Source: DYRB01 sp963709645
Lineage (GTDB): Bacteria; Pseudomonadota; Gammaproteobacteria; Chromatiales; Chromatiaceae
Assembly: GCA_963709645.1 (NCBI GenBank)
Contig: CAVPXP010000010.1
Location: 107,646-171,645 of the forward strand
Direction: 5' to 3'
DNA length: 64,000 nt
Made by a program: the position numbers and the translations under genes. The notes under the pieces are model-generated. The model was given only the letters and a program-made list of their open reading frames with translations. It was not told where the DNA came from and did no database searches. Positions 51,851 through 60,844 of this stretch are shown piece by piece (position 1 is the stretch's first letter; the number at the start of each line of letters is the position of its first letter).

Positions 51851-53644
51851 ATGATTCAGGCCCGCCGCCGCCATACGACCCTGTGCCTCGCCCTTGCGGC
51901 CTTTACCGTGCCGATCGCCGGAAGCGGCGGCACCCTGGAGTTTCAGGGGATCCCGGCCCCGCAGGCCGAGACCGAGCGCCGCCAGGTGACCGCCTCACCG
52001 CAGATCACCATTGAAGGCGAGGTCTATCCGATCTCTTTCCGGACCATCCTGCGCAGCGGCGACAAAGCCGGTGAGGGAATCTTCGGTCTGCTCACAGACC
52101 ACCGGGGTCAGCCTGTACCCTGGGGGGACGGGACGCCCCGCATCAGCAACGCCAACGACTTTTCGTCCCTGCTCCCCGTGGGAGACCGGCTCTTCATGAT
52201 CTCCCACTTCGAGGAGAGTCCTGGCGCCATGTATCTCACGGAGCTGGCCCAGGACCGGACCAGCGGCTCGCTCAGTGCCATGAGCACCAAACCCATCGAC
52301 TTCTCCGGCGTCGGCGGGGTCTGGAGCCCCTGCGCCGGCAGCGTGACGCCCTGGAGCAGTCACCTAGGCTCCGAAGAGTACGAGCCCGACGCTCGCCGGC
52401 GTGACCCCTCCAGCGGCGAGATCGACAACAGATTCGCGGCCATGGCAGCCTACTATGGCGGCGACGTTCGCCGCCTCAACCCCTACGCCTACGGCTGGCC
52501 GGTGGAGGTGAGAGTGGACGCCGGCGGCGGGGCTCATGTGGAAAAGCGCTACGCCATGGGCCGAGTCGCCCTGGAACTGGCCTATGTGATGCCGGACCGG
52601 CGCAGCGCCTACCTGACGGACGATGGAACCAATGTTGGACTCTACCTGTTCGTCGCCGACCGGGCGGACGACCTGAGCGCTGGGACCCTGTACGCCGCGC
52701 AGTGGAATCAACGGCCAGACCCCGAGGGCAGCGCGGGCGCGGGGGCGGCGGACCTCGCCTGGGTCAACCTCGGCCACGCAACCCAAGCCGAGGTCGGCCA
52801 GGCCATCGACGCCAAGGTCTCATTCGCCGATCTCTTCGCCACCGCCGAGCGCCAGGCGGGCGCCTGCCCCGAGGGCTTCGCCTCCGCGAACATCGGGCAC
52901 GCCAAACCCCGCGCTGAGTGCCTCAAGGTGCAGTCCGGGAAAGAGGTACTCGCCTCGCGCCTGGAGACGCGGCGTTTCGCCGCCCTGCGCGGGGCCACCA
53001 CGGAATGGCGCAAGACGGAGGGGATCACCTTCGACCGAGACGGCGGACGCCTGTACCTGGCCGTGGCCGAGGTCGGCGGCGGTATGGAAGACGCCAAGGC
53101 CAAAGGCAAACCCGACCCGGCCGCCGACGCCGGCGGACGCAACGACATCCGCCTGCCCTACAACCTCTGCGGGGCGGTGTACGGGATGCGCGTCGGCAGC
53201 GGCGTCAAGGACACCGACGGCACGTCCATCGACAGCAACTATGTCGCCCTGGACATGGTGGGCGAGATCGTCGGGCGCATGGCCGGCGCTGATATCTCAA
53301 TAAATGCCGACCAATGCGACACAGACGGCATTGCCAACCCGGACAACCTGACCTTCATCCCAAGCCGACGCACCCTGATCGTCGGTGAGGACACCACCGA
53401 AGGTCACCGTAATGACGCTGTCTGGGCCTACACCCTGGGCACCCAAGTCCTCACGCGCATCCAGACCGCGCCCTACGGGGCGGAGACCACCTCGGTCTAC
53501 TTCTATCCGGACATCAACGGCTTCGGCTACCTGATGAGCGTGGTTCAGCACCCCTACGGCGAGTCTGACAGGGACAAATTGGTGAAGGACAGCGGCGACG
53601 AGCGTGGCTACACCGGCTACATCGGTCCCTTCCCTGCCATGTAG
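51851..53644 (+). CDS. PhoX-family (DUF839) alkaline phosphatase-like protein
   Basis: A 597-residue exported protein with a signal peptide (TLCLALAAFTVPIAGSGG) preceded by RRR; the Tat consensus is not exact. The DUF839/PhoX pattern is seen in SPCAGSVTPWSSHLGSEEYE, MGRVALELAYVMPDRRSAYL, TDDGTNVGLYLFVADRADD, RKTEGITFDRDGGRLYLAVA, and the late NPDNLTFIPSRRTLIVGEDT. PhoX enzymes are Ca2+/Fe3+ phosphomonoesterases with a beta-propeller; members of the wider DUF839 group have unverified activity. The gene stands alone after a terminator. No Pho box was identified. Confidence 0.88.
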   Translation: MIQARRRHTTLCLALAAFTVPIAGSGGTLEFQGIPAPQAETERRQVTASPQITIEGEVYPISFRTILRSGDKAGEGIFGLLTDHRGQPVPWGDGTPRISNANDFSSLLPVGDRLFMISHFEESPGAMYLTELAQDRTSGSLSAMSTKPIDFSGVGGVWSPCAGSVTPWSSHLGSEEYEPDARRRDPSSGEIDNRFAAMAAYYGGDVRRLNPYAYGWPVEVRVDAGGGAHVEKRYAMGRVALELAYVMPDRRSAYLTDDGTNVGLYLFVADRADDLSAGTLYAAQWNQRPDPEGSAGAGAADLAWVNLGHATQAEVGQAIDAKVSFADLFATAERQAGACPEGFASANIGHAKPRAECLKVQSGKEVLASRLETRRFAALRGATTEWRKTEGITFDRDGGRLYLAVAEVGGGMEDAKAKGKPDPAADAGGRNDIRLPYNLCGAVYGMRVGSGVKDTDGTSIDSNYVALDMVGEIVGRMAGADISINADQCDTDGIANPDNLTFIPSRRTLIVGEDTTEGHRNDAVWAYTLGTQVLTRIQTAPYGAETTSVYFYPDINGFGYLMSVVQHPYGESDRDKLVKDSGDERGYTGYIGPFPAM

Positions 53645-53745
53645 GAGCGGCGTCCCCGGCGCGATCATGGGAGCAGCGCCTTGCGGACCCCAGGGATGCG
53701 GGTTCCCCAGCGGCAGGATGCCTCAGGGGCAGCTGTGACCTCGGC

Positions 53746-54780
53746 TCAGTCCCGCCGAGTCAGGAACATGGCATCCCCGTAACTGAAGAAGCGATAAGCC
53801 TCGCCGACGGCATGGCGGTAAGCGGCGAGGACTTCTTGGTGCCCGGAGAAGGCGCAGACCAACATCAGGAGGGTCGATTCGGGCAGATGGAAGTTGGTCA
53901 CCAGGGCATCCACCACGCGGAACCGAAAGCCGGGCCGGATGAAGAGCCGGCTGTCGCCGCGGAAGGGGCGCAAGACCCCGTCACGCCCCTGCCCTGCCGC
54001 CGTCTCCAGGCTGCGCACGCTGGTGGTCCCCACCGCGACCACGCGACCGCCGGCAGCCCGGGCGGCAACCACCTTGTCGCAGACCCCCTGGTCCAGCTCC
54101 AGGTACTCCGCGTGCATGACGTGCCGATCCAGATCATGCACCCGCACCGGCTGAAAGGTTCCGGCCCCCACGTGCAGGGTCAGCTCCGCCGTCGCTACCC
54201 CCAGGTCCGCAAGTCTCGCGAGCATGACCCCGTCGAAATGCAGACCGGCGGTGGGGGCCGCGACTGCCCCCTCGCGGGACGCAAAGACGGTCTGGTATCG
54301 CTCCAGGTCCCCCTCCTCGTCCGGCCGGGCGATATAGGGCGGCAATGGGACATGGCCGTGCCGCAGCATCAGGTCCGCGAAGCCGGCGTCCAGGGCGCCT
54401 AAAAGGAAAAGATCCCCCTCCCGCCCGAGCACCTCCAGGGTCTCCCCGCCGGGCAGCCGGATCCGCCCACGCGGTTTGGGTGACTTGCTCGCGCGGACTT
54501 GGGCCAACGCCTGATCCGAAGCCAGCAGACGCTCCACCAGGATTTCTACCCGCCCCCCGCTCGCCTTCTGGCCGAAGAGTCGGGCGCGCATCACTCTCGT
54601 ATTGTTGAACACCAGCAGATCGCCGGGTCGCAGGAGGGACGGCAGATCCGAAAAGCTCAGGTCGCGAAGGGCGCCGACAGACCCATCCAAGGCAAGGAGC
54701 CGACTGTCCCCGCGCCCCGCCAAGGGGTATTGGGCGATCAGCTCGGGTGGCAGTTCGAAGCGAAAGTCGGACAGTTGCAT
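53746..54780 (-). CDS. queA: S-adenosylmethionine:tRNA ribosyltransferase-isomerase QueA
   Basis: A 344-residue enzyme that transfers the ribosyl group of SAM to preQ1-modified tRNA to make epoxyqueuosine. The N-terminus (LSDFRFELPPELIAQYPL), FNNTRVMRARLFGQK, PTAGLHFD, LHVGAGTFQPVRV and the C-terminal TNFHLPESTLLMLVCAFSGH are characteristic. Length is typical. It is separated from tgt by about 17 kb, an unusual arrangement, and is divergent from the tRNA-Leu gene. Confidence 0.97.
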   Translation of the reverse strand: MQLSDFRFELPPELIAQYPLAGRGDSRLLALDGSVGALRDLSFSDLPSLLRPGDLLVFNNTRVMRARLFGQKASGGRVEILVERLLASDQALAQVRASKSPKPRGRIRLPGGETLEVLGREGDLFLLGALDAGFADLMLRHGHVPLPPYIARPDEEGDLERYQTVFASREGAVAAPTAGLHFDGVMLARLADLGVATAELTLHVGAGTFQPVRVHDLDRHVMHAEYLELDQGVCDKVVAARAAGGRVVAVGTTSVRSLETAAGQGRDGVLRPFRGDSRLFIRPGFRFRVVDALVTNFHLPESTLLMLVCAFSGHQEVLAAYRHAVGEAYRFFSYGDAMFLTRRD

Positions 54781-54817
54781 GGGCGGCGATCATAGCACCG
54801 GCGCGTACCGCCTCTTG

Positions 54818-54845
54818 TTGCGCTCTGGCACCTGGGGTTTATACT
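54818..54845 (+). promoter_or_regulatory. Sigma70-type promoter for tRNA-Leu
   Basis: TTGCGC (54818-54823) and TATACT (54840-54845) are separated by 16 bp, placing transcription start about 6 bp before the mature tRNA 5' end, after a GC-containing discriminator. Confidence 0.65.
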
Positions 54846-54857
54846 GTGACGCCTTCT

Positions 54858-54944
54858 GCCGGGGTGGCGAAACTGGTAGACGCATCAGACTCAAAATCTG
54901 ACGGTGGCAACACCGTGCCGGTTCGAGTCCGGCCCTCGGTACCA
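54858..54944 (+). tRNA. tRNA-Leu (anticodon CAA)
   Basis: An 87-nt gene with CCA encoded. The acceptor stem GCCGGGG pairs with CCTCGGT (two G-U pairs). The D-arm contains CTGGTAGACG. The anticodon stem TCAGA/TCTGA encloses loop CTCAAAA, giving anticodon CAA. A long class II variable arm (CGGTGGCAACACCG) and the T-arm CCGGTTCGAGTCCGG follow. It decodes UUG. The gene is single and is followed directly by a terminator. Confidence 0.97.
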
Positions 54945-54989
54945 ATAAGAACAAGGGGTTAGATGGAAACGTCTAACCCCTTCTTATTT
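54944..54989 (+). terminator. Terminator of tRNA-Leu
   Basis: An inner stem GGGGTTAGA (54955-54963) with TCTAACCCC (54972-54980) and an outer stem AATAAGAA (54944-54951) with TTCTTATT (54981-54988), separated by a 3-nt bulge, form an almost complete palindrome ending in a T-rich arm. Confidence 0.85.
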
Positions 54990-55182
54990 GGGCGCTCCCG
55001 ACACCTTGGCCATGGATCGTCGGGGGGACCCGCCGGACCCGAGCAAATCGGGGTTCGGATCGAATACCTGGGCCATCCAGACCGGCGTTTTGGCCCCCGC
55101 TCACTTGGCATACAATCCCGGCCAGCCAACTAGGGGCGGAATGCCCCATCATGCAGAGCACCGCTAGCGCGAGGCAGCCGCC

Positions 55183-55902
55183 ATGCCCCACAGAGCCCGC
55201 AATGTCGATCATGCCGAGATCCGCAAGTTCGAGGACCTGGCCGCCCGCTGGTGGGACCCCAACAGCGAGCTCAAAACCCTTCACGACATCAACCCCCTGA
55301 GGATCGACTATATCGACCGAGCCGCCGGGCTGGCCGGCAAGCGCGTGCTGGACGTAGGCTGTGGCGGCGGCATCCTGTCCGAGGCCATGGCTGCGCGGGG
55401 GGCCGAGGTTCTCGGGATCGACCTGGGGGAGACGCACCTCAAGGTCGCGGAACTGCACACCCTGGAATCCGGCATCGAGGTCGAGTACCGCCGCATCGCG
55501 GTGGAGACGCTGGCGGCGGAGCGACCGGGCGCCTTCGACATCGTGACCTGCATGGAGCTGCTGGAACACGTCCCGGACCCGGCCTCCATAATCCAGTCTG
55601 CCGCCCGGCTGGTGCGCCCAGAGGGGCTGGTCTTCTTCTCGACCCTCAACCGCAACCTCAAGTCCTTTGCCCTTGCCATTGTGGGGGCGGAGTACGTCCT
55701 CGGCATGCTGCCTCGGGGAACGCACGACTACGCCCGCTTCATCCGTCCCTCGGAGCTGGATGCCTGGGCTCGGGAGGCAGGGCTGCATACCACGGACATC
55801 ACGGGTCTGACCTACAACCCCTTCACCGCCGCCTATCGCCTGGACAAGGGCGACGTGGACGTCAATTACCTCATGACCTGCCGGCGCGACCCGGATGCGT
55901 GA
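55183..55902 (+). CDS. ubiG: Ubiquinone biosynthesis O-methyltransferase UbiG
   Basis: A 239-residue SAM-dependent methyltransferase carrying out both O-methylations of ubiquinone synthesis. The N-terminal FEDLAARWWDPNSELKTLHD and NPLRIDYI are specific to UbiG. SAM motif I is VLDVGCGGGILSEAMA. MELLEHVPDP and the C-terminal TYNPFTAAYRLDKGDVDVNY also match. It heads a run of same-strand genes. The usual next gene, gph, is replaced by a squalene/phytoene synthase-like gene, then comes the yciK-like gene. Confidence 0.97.
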   Translation: MPHRARNVDHAEIRKFEDLAARWWDPNSELKTLHDINPLRIDYIDRAAGLAGKRVLDVGCGGGILSEAMAARGAEVLGIDLGETHLKVAELHTLESGIEVEYRRIAVETLAAERPGAFDIVTCMELLEHVPDPASIIQSAARLVRPEGLVFFSTLNRNLKSFALAIVGAEYVLGMLPRGTHDYARFIRPSELDAWAREAGLHTTDITGLTYNPFTAAYRLDKGDVDVNYLMTCRRDPDA

Positions 55903-55922
55903 ACACCCTGCGCCTTGACCTG

Positions 55923-56780
55923 ATGCCGTCGCAGGGACTCGTTTCCAGAGGGGAGTCGGCCGCGGCCGAGTGGCGTTTCCCCAACCGTGCCACGCCTCCC
56001 GGGTCCTCTGCCTACTACAGCGTGCGAATGGCCCCCGCAGATCTGCGCGACGACTTGGCGGCGCTGCTGGCCTGGCGACACCAAGTGCGCGCGACGCTTG
56101 ACGATGTCTCCGACCCCGGCGTGGCCCGGGTCAAGCTCCACTGGTGGCGGGAGGAGCTGGGTCGGACCTGGACCGGGGAGCCCCGCCACCCGCTGAGCCG
56201 TCTTCTTGCCCCGATGATCCCAAGGTATGGTCTCCCAATGCAGACGTTCCTGCGCATGGCGGACCAGGCCGAGGTCGATTTCGCCGGCCACCCGCCGGAG
56301 GACCAGCAGGCATTGGATGAGGCCTGCGAGGCGGACCTGGGGGCGCTGTTCGAGCTGCTCGCCCGTTGCCATGGGGTCGGCGATCTGGGCACCCTGGCCG
56401 CCGCCCGCGGGCTCGGGGCCTTTTGTGGCCTGGTCTACCTGATCCGCGACAGCGGGCGACATCTGCGCCGCAGGCGGCCTTTCCTGCCTGCCGACCGCCT
56501 GGGCAACCTCGGCCTGACTCAGGGGTCCCTCACCCTGCCCGAGCACGCCGAACAGCTCCCCAAGCTCTTGGCGGAGACCGTGGCCGCGGCCCGGACCTGC
56601 CGCGAGCGCAACGTTACAGGGCCCCGACTGCCCGCTGCCCTGCGGGTGCGCGGCCAGATCCTCGCCGACCTGCTCAAGGCCCTCGAGGCGGAGGGGTTCG
56701 ACCTGGCCGAGCGCAGGGTCGGCCTCACGCCGCTGCGCAAGCTCTGGCTCGCCTGGCGCGAGGCGCGGCGAGGCCCCTGA
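55923..56780 (+). CDS. Squalene/phytoene synthase-like protein, catalytic motif incomplete
   Basis: A 285-residue protein starting at 55923, 20 bp after ubiG. SSAYYSVRMAPADLRDDLAA, DVSDPGVARVKLHWWREELG and HPLSRLLAPMI match a proteobacterial branch of the SQS-PSY family. The second Asp-rich motif of true synthases (RDxxxD) reads LIRDSGRHLRRRRPFLPADR, lacking the second Asp. It may therefore be an assembly-type relative, like mitochondrial NDUFAF6, rather than a prenyl synthase. The link with ubiG suggests a role related to quinones or respiratory complexes, which is inference. Confidence 0.8.
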   Translation: MPSQGLVSRGESAAAEWRFPNRATPPGSSAYYSVRMAPADLRDDLAALLAWRHQVRATLDDVSDPGVARVKLHWWREELGRTWTGEPRHPLSRLLAPMIPRYGLPMQTFLRMADQAEVDFAGHPPEDQQALDEACEADLGALFELLARCHGVGDLGTLAAARGLGAFCGLVYLIRDSGRHLRRRRPFLPADRLGNLGLTQGSLTLPEHAEQLPKLLAETVAAARTCRERNVTGPRLPAALRVRGQILADLLKALEAEGFDLAERRVGLTPLRKLWLAWREARRGP

Positions 56781-56904
56781 CGCGTTCGGCCAGCCGCGGC
56801 AGCAACAGAGTGGCGCCTTCCCCGCCGACCCTGCCGCGGTGGCTGTGCCGCGCCTCCATACGACCGATCCCCAAGGGTGCACCATCCATCGCCGAGAACG
56901 AACT

Positions 56905-57700
56905 ATGAACCCGTACCAACCCACGCCCAACCTGCTGCGCGACCGCATCGTCCTGGTGACCGGGGTCGCCGACACCATCGGTCGGGCGGTTGCCATCGCC
57001 TGTGCCCGCCACGGGGCCACCGTCGTCCTCTCGGACCTGCGGCAGGCGGACCTGGAGCCCACCTACGACGCCCTGGAGGCAGAGGGCTGTCCGCAGCCAG
57101 CCATCCTGCCACTGGACCTGGAGCAGGCCAAGGAGGCCGATGTCATCGCCGCGGCGGACACCCTGGAGAGCGGAGCTGGGCCGCCTCGACGGCCTGGTCC
57201 ATTGCGCCGCCTATGCACCCTTCCTGTCCCGGATCGACGACTACGACGCGGCTGAGTGGGAACGGGTGCTGCGCATCAACCTCACAGCCCCCTTTCTCCT
57301 CACTCAGGCCTGCCTGCCCCTGCTGCGTGCAGCCACCGACGCCTCGGTGATCTTCACCGCGGACCGGGTCGGGCGCCGCGGCCTCGCCTACTGGGGCGCC
57401 TTCGCCGCCGCCAAGTTCGGCATCGAGGGGCTCATGCAGACCTTGGCGGAGGAGCTGCGTGACAGCAGCCCCATCCGCGTCAATAGCCTGGACCCCGGCA
57501 TCGTCCAGAGCGGCCTGCGCACCCGCCTCTACCCCGGCGAGGACCCCAGACGCTGGCCGCCGGCCGAGGCGGTGACCGCGAGCTACCTCTACCTGCTGGG
57601 GCCGGATGCCCAGGGTGTTTCCGGCCAGACCCTCGCGGCCGAGACCCTGGCGCCTGCAGGTTTAGGACCCTGCCGGAATCACATCACCGGTGGGATGTAG
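56905..57700 (+). pseudogene. YciK-like short-chain dehydrogenase, frameshifted and with altered active site
   Basis: The ATG at 56905 opens MNPYQPTPNLLRDRIVLVTG, matching the YciK N-terminus. The frame breaks at about 57172; one extra base separates it from the continuation ELGRLDGLVHCAAYAPFLSR, then LTAPFLLTQACLPLLRA and VGRRGLAYWGAFAAAKFGIE, ending at 57700. Joined, it gives about 264 residues, normal for the family. Catalytic features are lost: the YxxxK motif is FAAAK, the preceding Ser is replaced (FTADRVGR), and the cofactor motif GxxxGIG reads GVADTIG. The combination of frameshift and active-site loss suggests decay. It overlaps the convergent lipoprotein gene by 22 bp. Confidence 0.8.
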
Positions 57701-58014
57701 ACATAGGCCGGCGGCACCCCGGCCCCAGGGAACTTGATGGCGTTGCTCTCGAAGAAGCTGCCGATCGACACCCTCTGCCCGGCCGGGAACGACCCCAGCC
57801 TGATCTCGTTGGCCGTAACAACCAGCGGGGCCTCGCCCTTCGGCATTTCGATGTAGACCCCACAGGGATTGGACCAGCAGTTGCCGGTATCCCCGGGGGC
57901 CAGGGTGATCTCGCCCCAGTCGCTCACATGCCTGCCGGTAGAGGCACAGGACAGCACGAGGCCAGGCAGAATGAGCAAGGCGGCAAGGCGTAGCTTGGGT
58001 TGTGCGTTTGACAT
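57679..58014 (-). CDS. Putative lipoprotein, function unknown
   Basis: A 111-residue protein with a type II signal peptide: hydrophobic LRLAALLILPGLVLSC with Cys23 as the lipidated residue (LVLSC lipobox). The mature region is compact, with a possible disulfide (GNCWSNPCGVY), and ends in YVYIPPVM. No family is recognised. Residue 2 after Cys is Ala, so outer-membrane sorting is expected. It is isolated and convergent with the broken dehydrogenase gene. Confidence 0.75.
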   Translation of the reverse strand: MSNAQPKLRLAALLILPGLVLSCASTGRHVSDWGEITLAPGDTGNCWSNPCGVYIEMPKGEAPLVVTANEIRLGSFPAGQRVSIGSFFESNAIKFPGAGVPPAYVYIPPVM

Positions 58015-58105
58015 AGGGCCTCCGGTGGATCAGTCGTAGGCGTCACGAAGTTGGCCGCTGCGGGGATGTCGACCAGCGAACCGTGTTTTGGTTCTCTTTC
58101 GAGCC

Positions 58106-58805
58106 TCACGGAGGGATGACCCTCACTGCGCGTCTTAGATGGATGCAGCGGGAAAGGGGCACAGGTGCCTGCAGGCAGCACCCGTCGCAGCGAGGCTTGC
58201 TCCGACAGACGTCCTTGGCATGGCGGACGATGAGCGCGTGGTATTCGTTGAACAGCGGGGCATGCGGACCAAGGGCCTGCTCAAAGGCATGGCGGACGGT
58301 CTCGTAGCCGGCCTGGTGGTCCAGCAGCCCAAGGCGTCCGCCGAGGCGGCGGGTGTAGGCATCGACCACGAAGACAGGGCGGCCGAAGGCATAGAGCACC
58401 ATGTCATCGGCGGTCTCGGGGCCAACCCCATGGATCGCCAGGAGCCGACGGCGCAGGGCCAGGGTATCGAGGCGACCCGAGCCCCTCCAGACCCCCGGCA
58501 TCGAGGTAACCGGCGCAGAAGGAGCGCAACCGCCGGGCCTTGACATTGAAGTAACCCACGGGCCGCAGGCACTCCGCCAACTCGGCCTCTGGCAGGGCGA
58601 GCAGCTCCTCGGCCCCCAGCGCGGCGGAGCCGCCGAGGCGTTCTGTCAGTCGCCCCAGGCCGCGCTCCACGTTGACCCAGGCGGTATTCTGGGTGAGCAC
58701 GGCGCCGACCATGACCTCGAAGGGGGTCTCGGCCGGCCACCAGTACTGGGGGCCGTAGGCCGCGAGCAGGGCATCGAAGAGGGTCCGCGCCGCCGCCGGG
58801 TCCAT
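58106..58805 (-). pseudogene. HhH-GPD (endonuclease III-like) DNA glycosylase, frameshifted
   Basis: The ATG at 58805 opens MDPAAARTLFDALLAAYGPQ, then FEVMVGAVLTQNTAWVNVER and VGYFNVKARRLRSFCAGYLD. At about 58475 one extra base breaks the frame. The continuation RLDTLALRRRLLAIHGVGPE and TADDMVLYAFGRPVFVVDAY carries the helix-hairpin-helix and catalytic Asp (VVDAYTRR). The Fe-S cluster cysteines are near the end (CRSKPRCDGCC). Joined length is about 233, normal for the endonuclease III domain family. It begins 8 bp after the amidotransferase stop and is probably co-transcribed with it. Confidence 0.8.
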
Positions 58806-58813
58806 ACCCCGCC

Positions 58814-60595
58814 TCAGGCGCCCAGGTTGCGTTGCAGCCACAACTCCAGGACGGCGAGGTGCCAGAGCTTGGAACCCAGGATGCGTGTGTGGTGGGCCTC
58901 CGGCTCGGCCAGCAGCCGCTCGACGTAGGCCCTCTGATAGAGCCCGCGCTCGCGGCAGGCTCTGGAATCCAGAATGTCGCGCATGAACTCCAGGAACCGG
59001 CCGCGTACGTACTTCAACGCCGGCATGGGGAAGTACCCCTTGGCCCGGTCGATGACGGCATCCGGGAGGCGCCCGCGGGCGATGGCCTTGAGCAGGTGCT
59101 TGCCGCCGGACTTGAGCTTGATCTCGGGTGGGCAGCGGGCGACCAGCTCCACCAGCTCGTGATCGAGGAAGGGGACCCGCGCCTCCAGCCCGAAGGCCAT
59201 GGTCATGTTGTCCACCCGCTTGACCGGGTCGTCGACGATCAAGGTGGTCGCATCCAGGCGCAGCACGGCATCCAGGAAGCCGTCGGCGCCCGCCTCGTCC
59301 AGTCTGGCCCCGATGTACGCCCCGACGGCATCCAGGCCCTGATATTCGGGGGAGATCAATTCCATCAGCTCGGAGTAATCGCGGTCGAAGTAATGGCGGC
59401 GGAACCGATCGAGCCGACTGCCCCCGGAATCCTCCAACATGCGCGGGTACCAAAAGTACCCGCCGAAGACCTCGTCCGCCCCCTGACCCGACTGGACCAC
59501 CTTGATGCTCTCCGAAACCCGCTCGGCGAGCAGGTAGAAGCCCACGGCGTCCTGCCCGAACATGGGCTCCGCCATGGCGTCCACCGCCTCGGGCAGGCGG
59601 GTCAGGGCCTGATCGTTGGGAACCAGGAACTTGTGGTGCCTGGTCCCGTAGCGGGCCACCACCTGGTCGGAGAACTCGAACTCGCTGCCGGGCTCCTCCG
59701 GCTGATCCTCGAAGCCGACGGAGAAGGTGTGCAGATTCTCGACCCCGCCGAGCTCGGCCATCAGGGCTACGATCAGGCTCGAATCGAGCCCGCCGGACAG
59801 CAGGACACCCACCGGGACGTCCGCCGCCTCCTGGCGCTTGCGCACCGCAGCCAGGAGGGCCTGGTGCACGCGCTCGATCCACTCGGCCTCGGACACCGGC
59901 GCCGGCTCGCGCAGGGCTTCCAGGTGCCAGTAGGGCCGCGGGGTGCCGATCCCATCACCCGTCACGGTCAGGGTATGCGCCGGGGGCAGTTTGCGTACGG
60001 CCTGGAGGATGGTCCGCGGGGCCGGGATCACGGCATGCAGGGTAAATTGGAACTGGAGCCCGACGGGATCGATGGCGCTGTCCAGCCCGCCCGCTGCCAA
60101 CAACGCCTGTGGCGTCGAGGCGAAACGCAGCCGGCGACCGTCCGCGGTCCAGTACAGCGGCTTGATCCCAAAGCGATCACGGGCCAAGAAGAGCGTGCGC
60201 TCGCGCAGGTCCCAAAGGGCGAAGGCGAACATGCCCTGGAGGTGCTCGACACAGGCGGGGCCCCATTCGCGGTACGCCTTGAGGATGACCTCGGTATCGC
60301 CGCCCGAGAAGAAGCGGTGGCCGCGTGCGGCAAGCTGGGTGCGGAGGGCCCGGTAGTTGTAGACGGTCCCGTTGAAGACCAGGGCCAGGCCCAGCTCCGG
60401 GTCCACCATGGGCTGGTGGGCCCGCTCGGAGAGGTCGATGATGGACAGGCGCCGGTGGCCCAGACCCAGGGACCCGTCGCTCCAGGAGCCGCCGTGATCC
60501 GGACCGCGGGGAACCAGGGCCGCCGTCATGCGCTCGATGGCCGCCAGGTCCGCAGCGGTCCCGTCGAACCTCAACTCACCGCAAATGCCGCACAT
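58814..60595 (-). CDS. asnO: N-acetylglutaminylglutamine amidotransferase (asparagine synthase family)
   Basis: A 593-residue enzyme. The N-terminal glutaminase domain starts with the nucleophile Cys2 (MCGICGELRFDGTAADLAA). The synthetase domain has the PP-loop LLSGGLDSSLIVALMAELGG. KVVQSGQGADEVFGGYFWYP, DDPVKRVDNMTMAFGLEARV and the C-terminal TRILGSKLWHLAVLELWLQ are features I associate with the NAGGN amidotransferase subgroup (TIGR03104) rather than AsnB. NAGGN is a dipeptide osmolyte made with an ATP-grasp/GNAT synthase (Ngg). That partner is not adjacent here, so assignment rests on sequence. It is divergent from hoxU. Confidence 0.85.
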   Translation of the reverse strand: MCGICGELRFDGTAADLAAIERMTAALVPRGPDHGGSWSDGSLGLGHRRLSIIDLSERAHQPMVDPELGLALVFNGTVYNYRALRTQLAARGHRFFSGGDTEVILKAYREWGPACVEHLQGMFAFALWDLRERTLFLARDRFGIKPLYWTADGRRLRFASTPQALLAAGGLDSAIDPVGLQFQFTLHAVIPAPRTILQAVRKLPPAHTLTVTGDGIGTPRPYWHLEALREPAPVSEAEWIERVHQALLAAVRKRQEAADVPVGVLLSGGLDSSLIVALMAELGGVENLHTFSVGFEDQPEEPGSEFEFSDQVVARYGTRHHKFLVPNDQALTRLPEAVDAMAEPMFGQDAVGFYLLAERVSESIKVVQSGQGADEVFGGYFWYPRMLEDSGGSRLDRFRRHYFDRDYSELMELISPEYQGLDAVGAYIGARLDEAGADGFLDAVLRLDATTLIVDDPVKRVDNMTMAFGLEARVPFLDHELVELVARCPPEIKLKSGGKHLLKAIARGRLPDAVIDRAKGYFPMPALKYVRGRFLEFMRDILDSRACRERGLYQRAYVERLLAEPEAHHTRILGSKLWHLAVLELWLQRNLGA

Positions 60596-60844
60596 GGTTC
60601 TGCCTCCGCCTCCGCCGTTGGCGCCGTTGGCCAGCCGAGCGCCGGCCAGGTGCCTGGGGTCAACCCCGGGGCTGGATCATAGCCGGCGCGTCGAGCCCGG
60701 GCCAGGCCGAACCAGGCCCGCAACCACCCCGGTCAGCCGCTCGGAACCTCGCCCGACCCGACAGAGAGCGCTTGCAGTCCGGTGCCAAAAATCCGACCCT
60801 TGTCTTGCGCCCTTTCGTGCCGGAGCCACCTACCCGGAGCCAGT

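Noticed and set aside
54858..54989. tRNA-Leu as an integration site
   Set aside because: No integrase gene or duplicated tRNA 3' end was found downstream; the palindrome is better explained as a terminator.
58832..60682. A 616-codon open frame antisense to the amidotransferase gene
   Set aside because: The opposite strand encodes a well-supported full-length enzyme; the antisense product has no recognisable domain.
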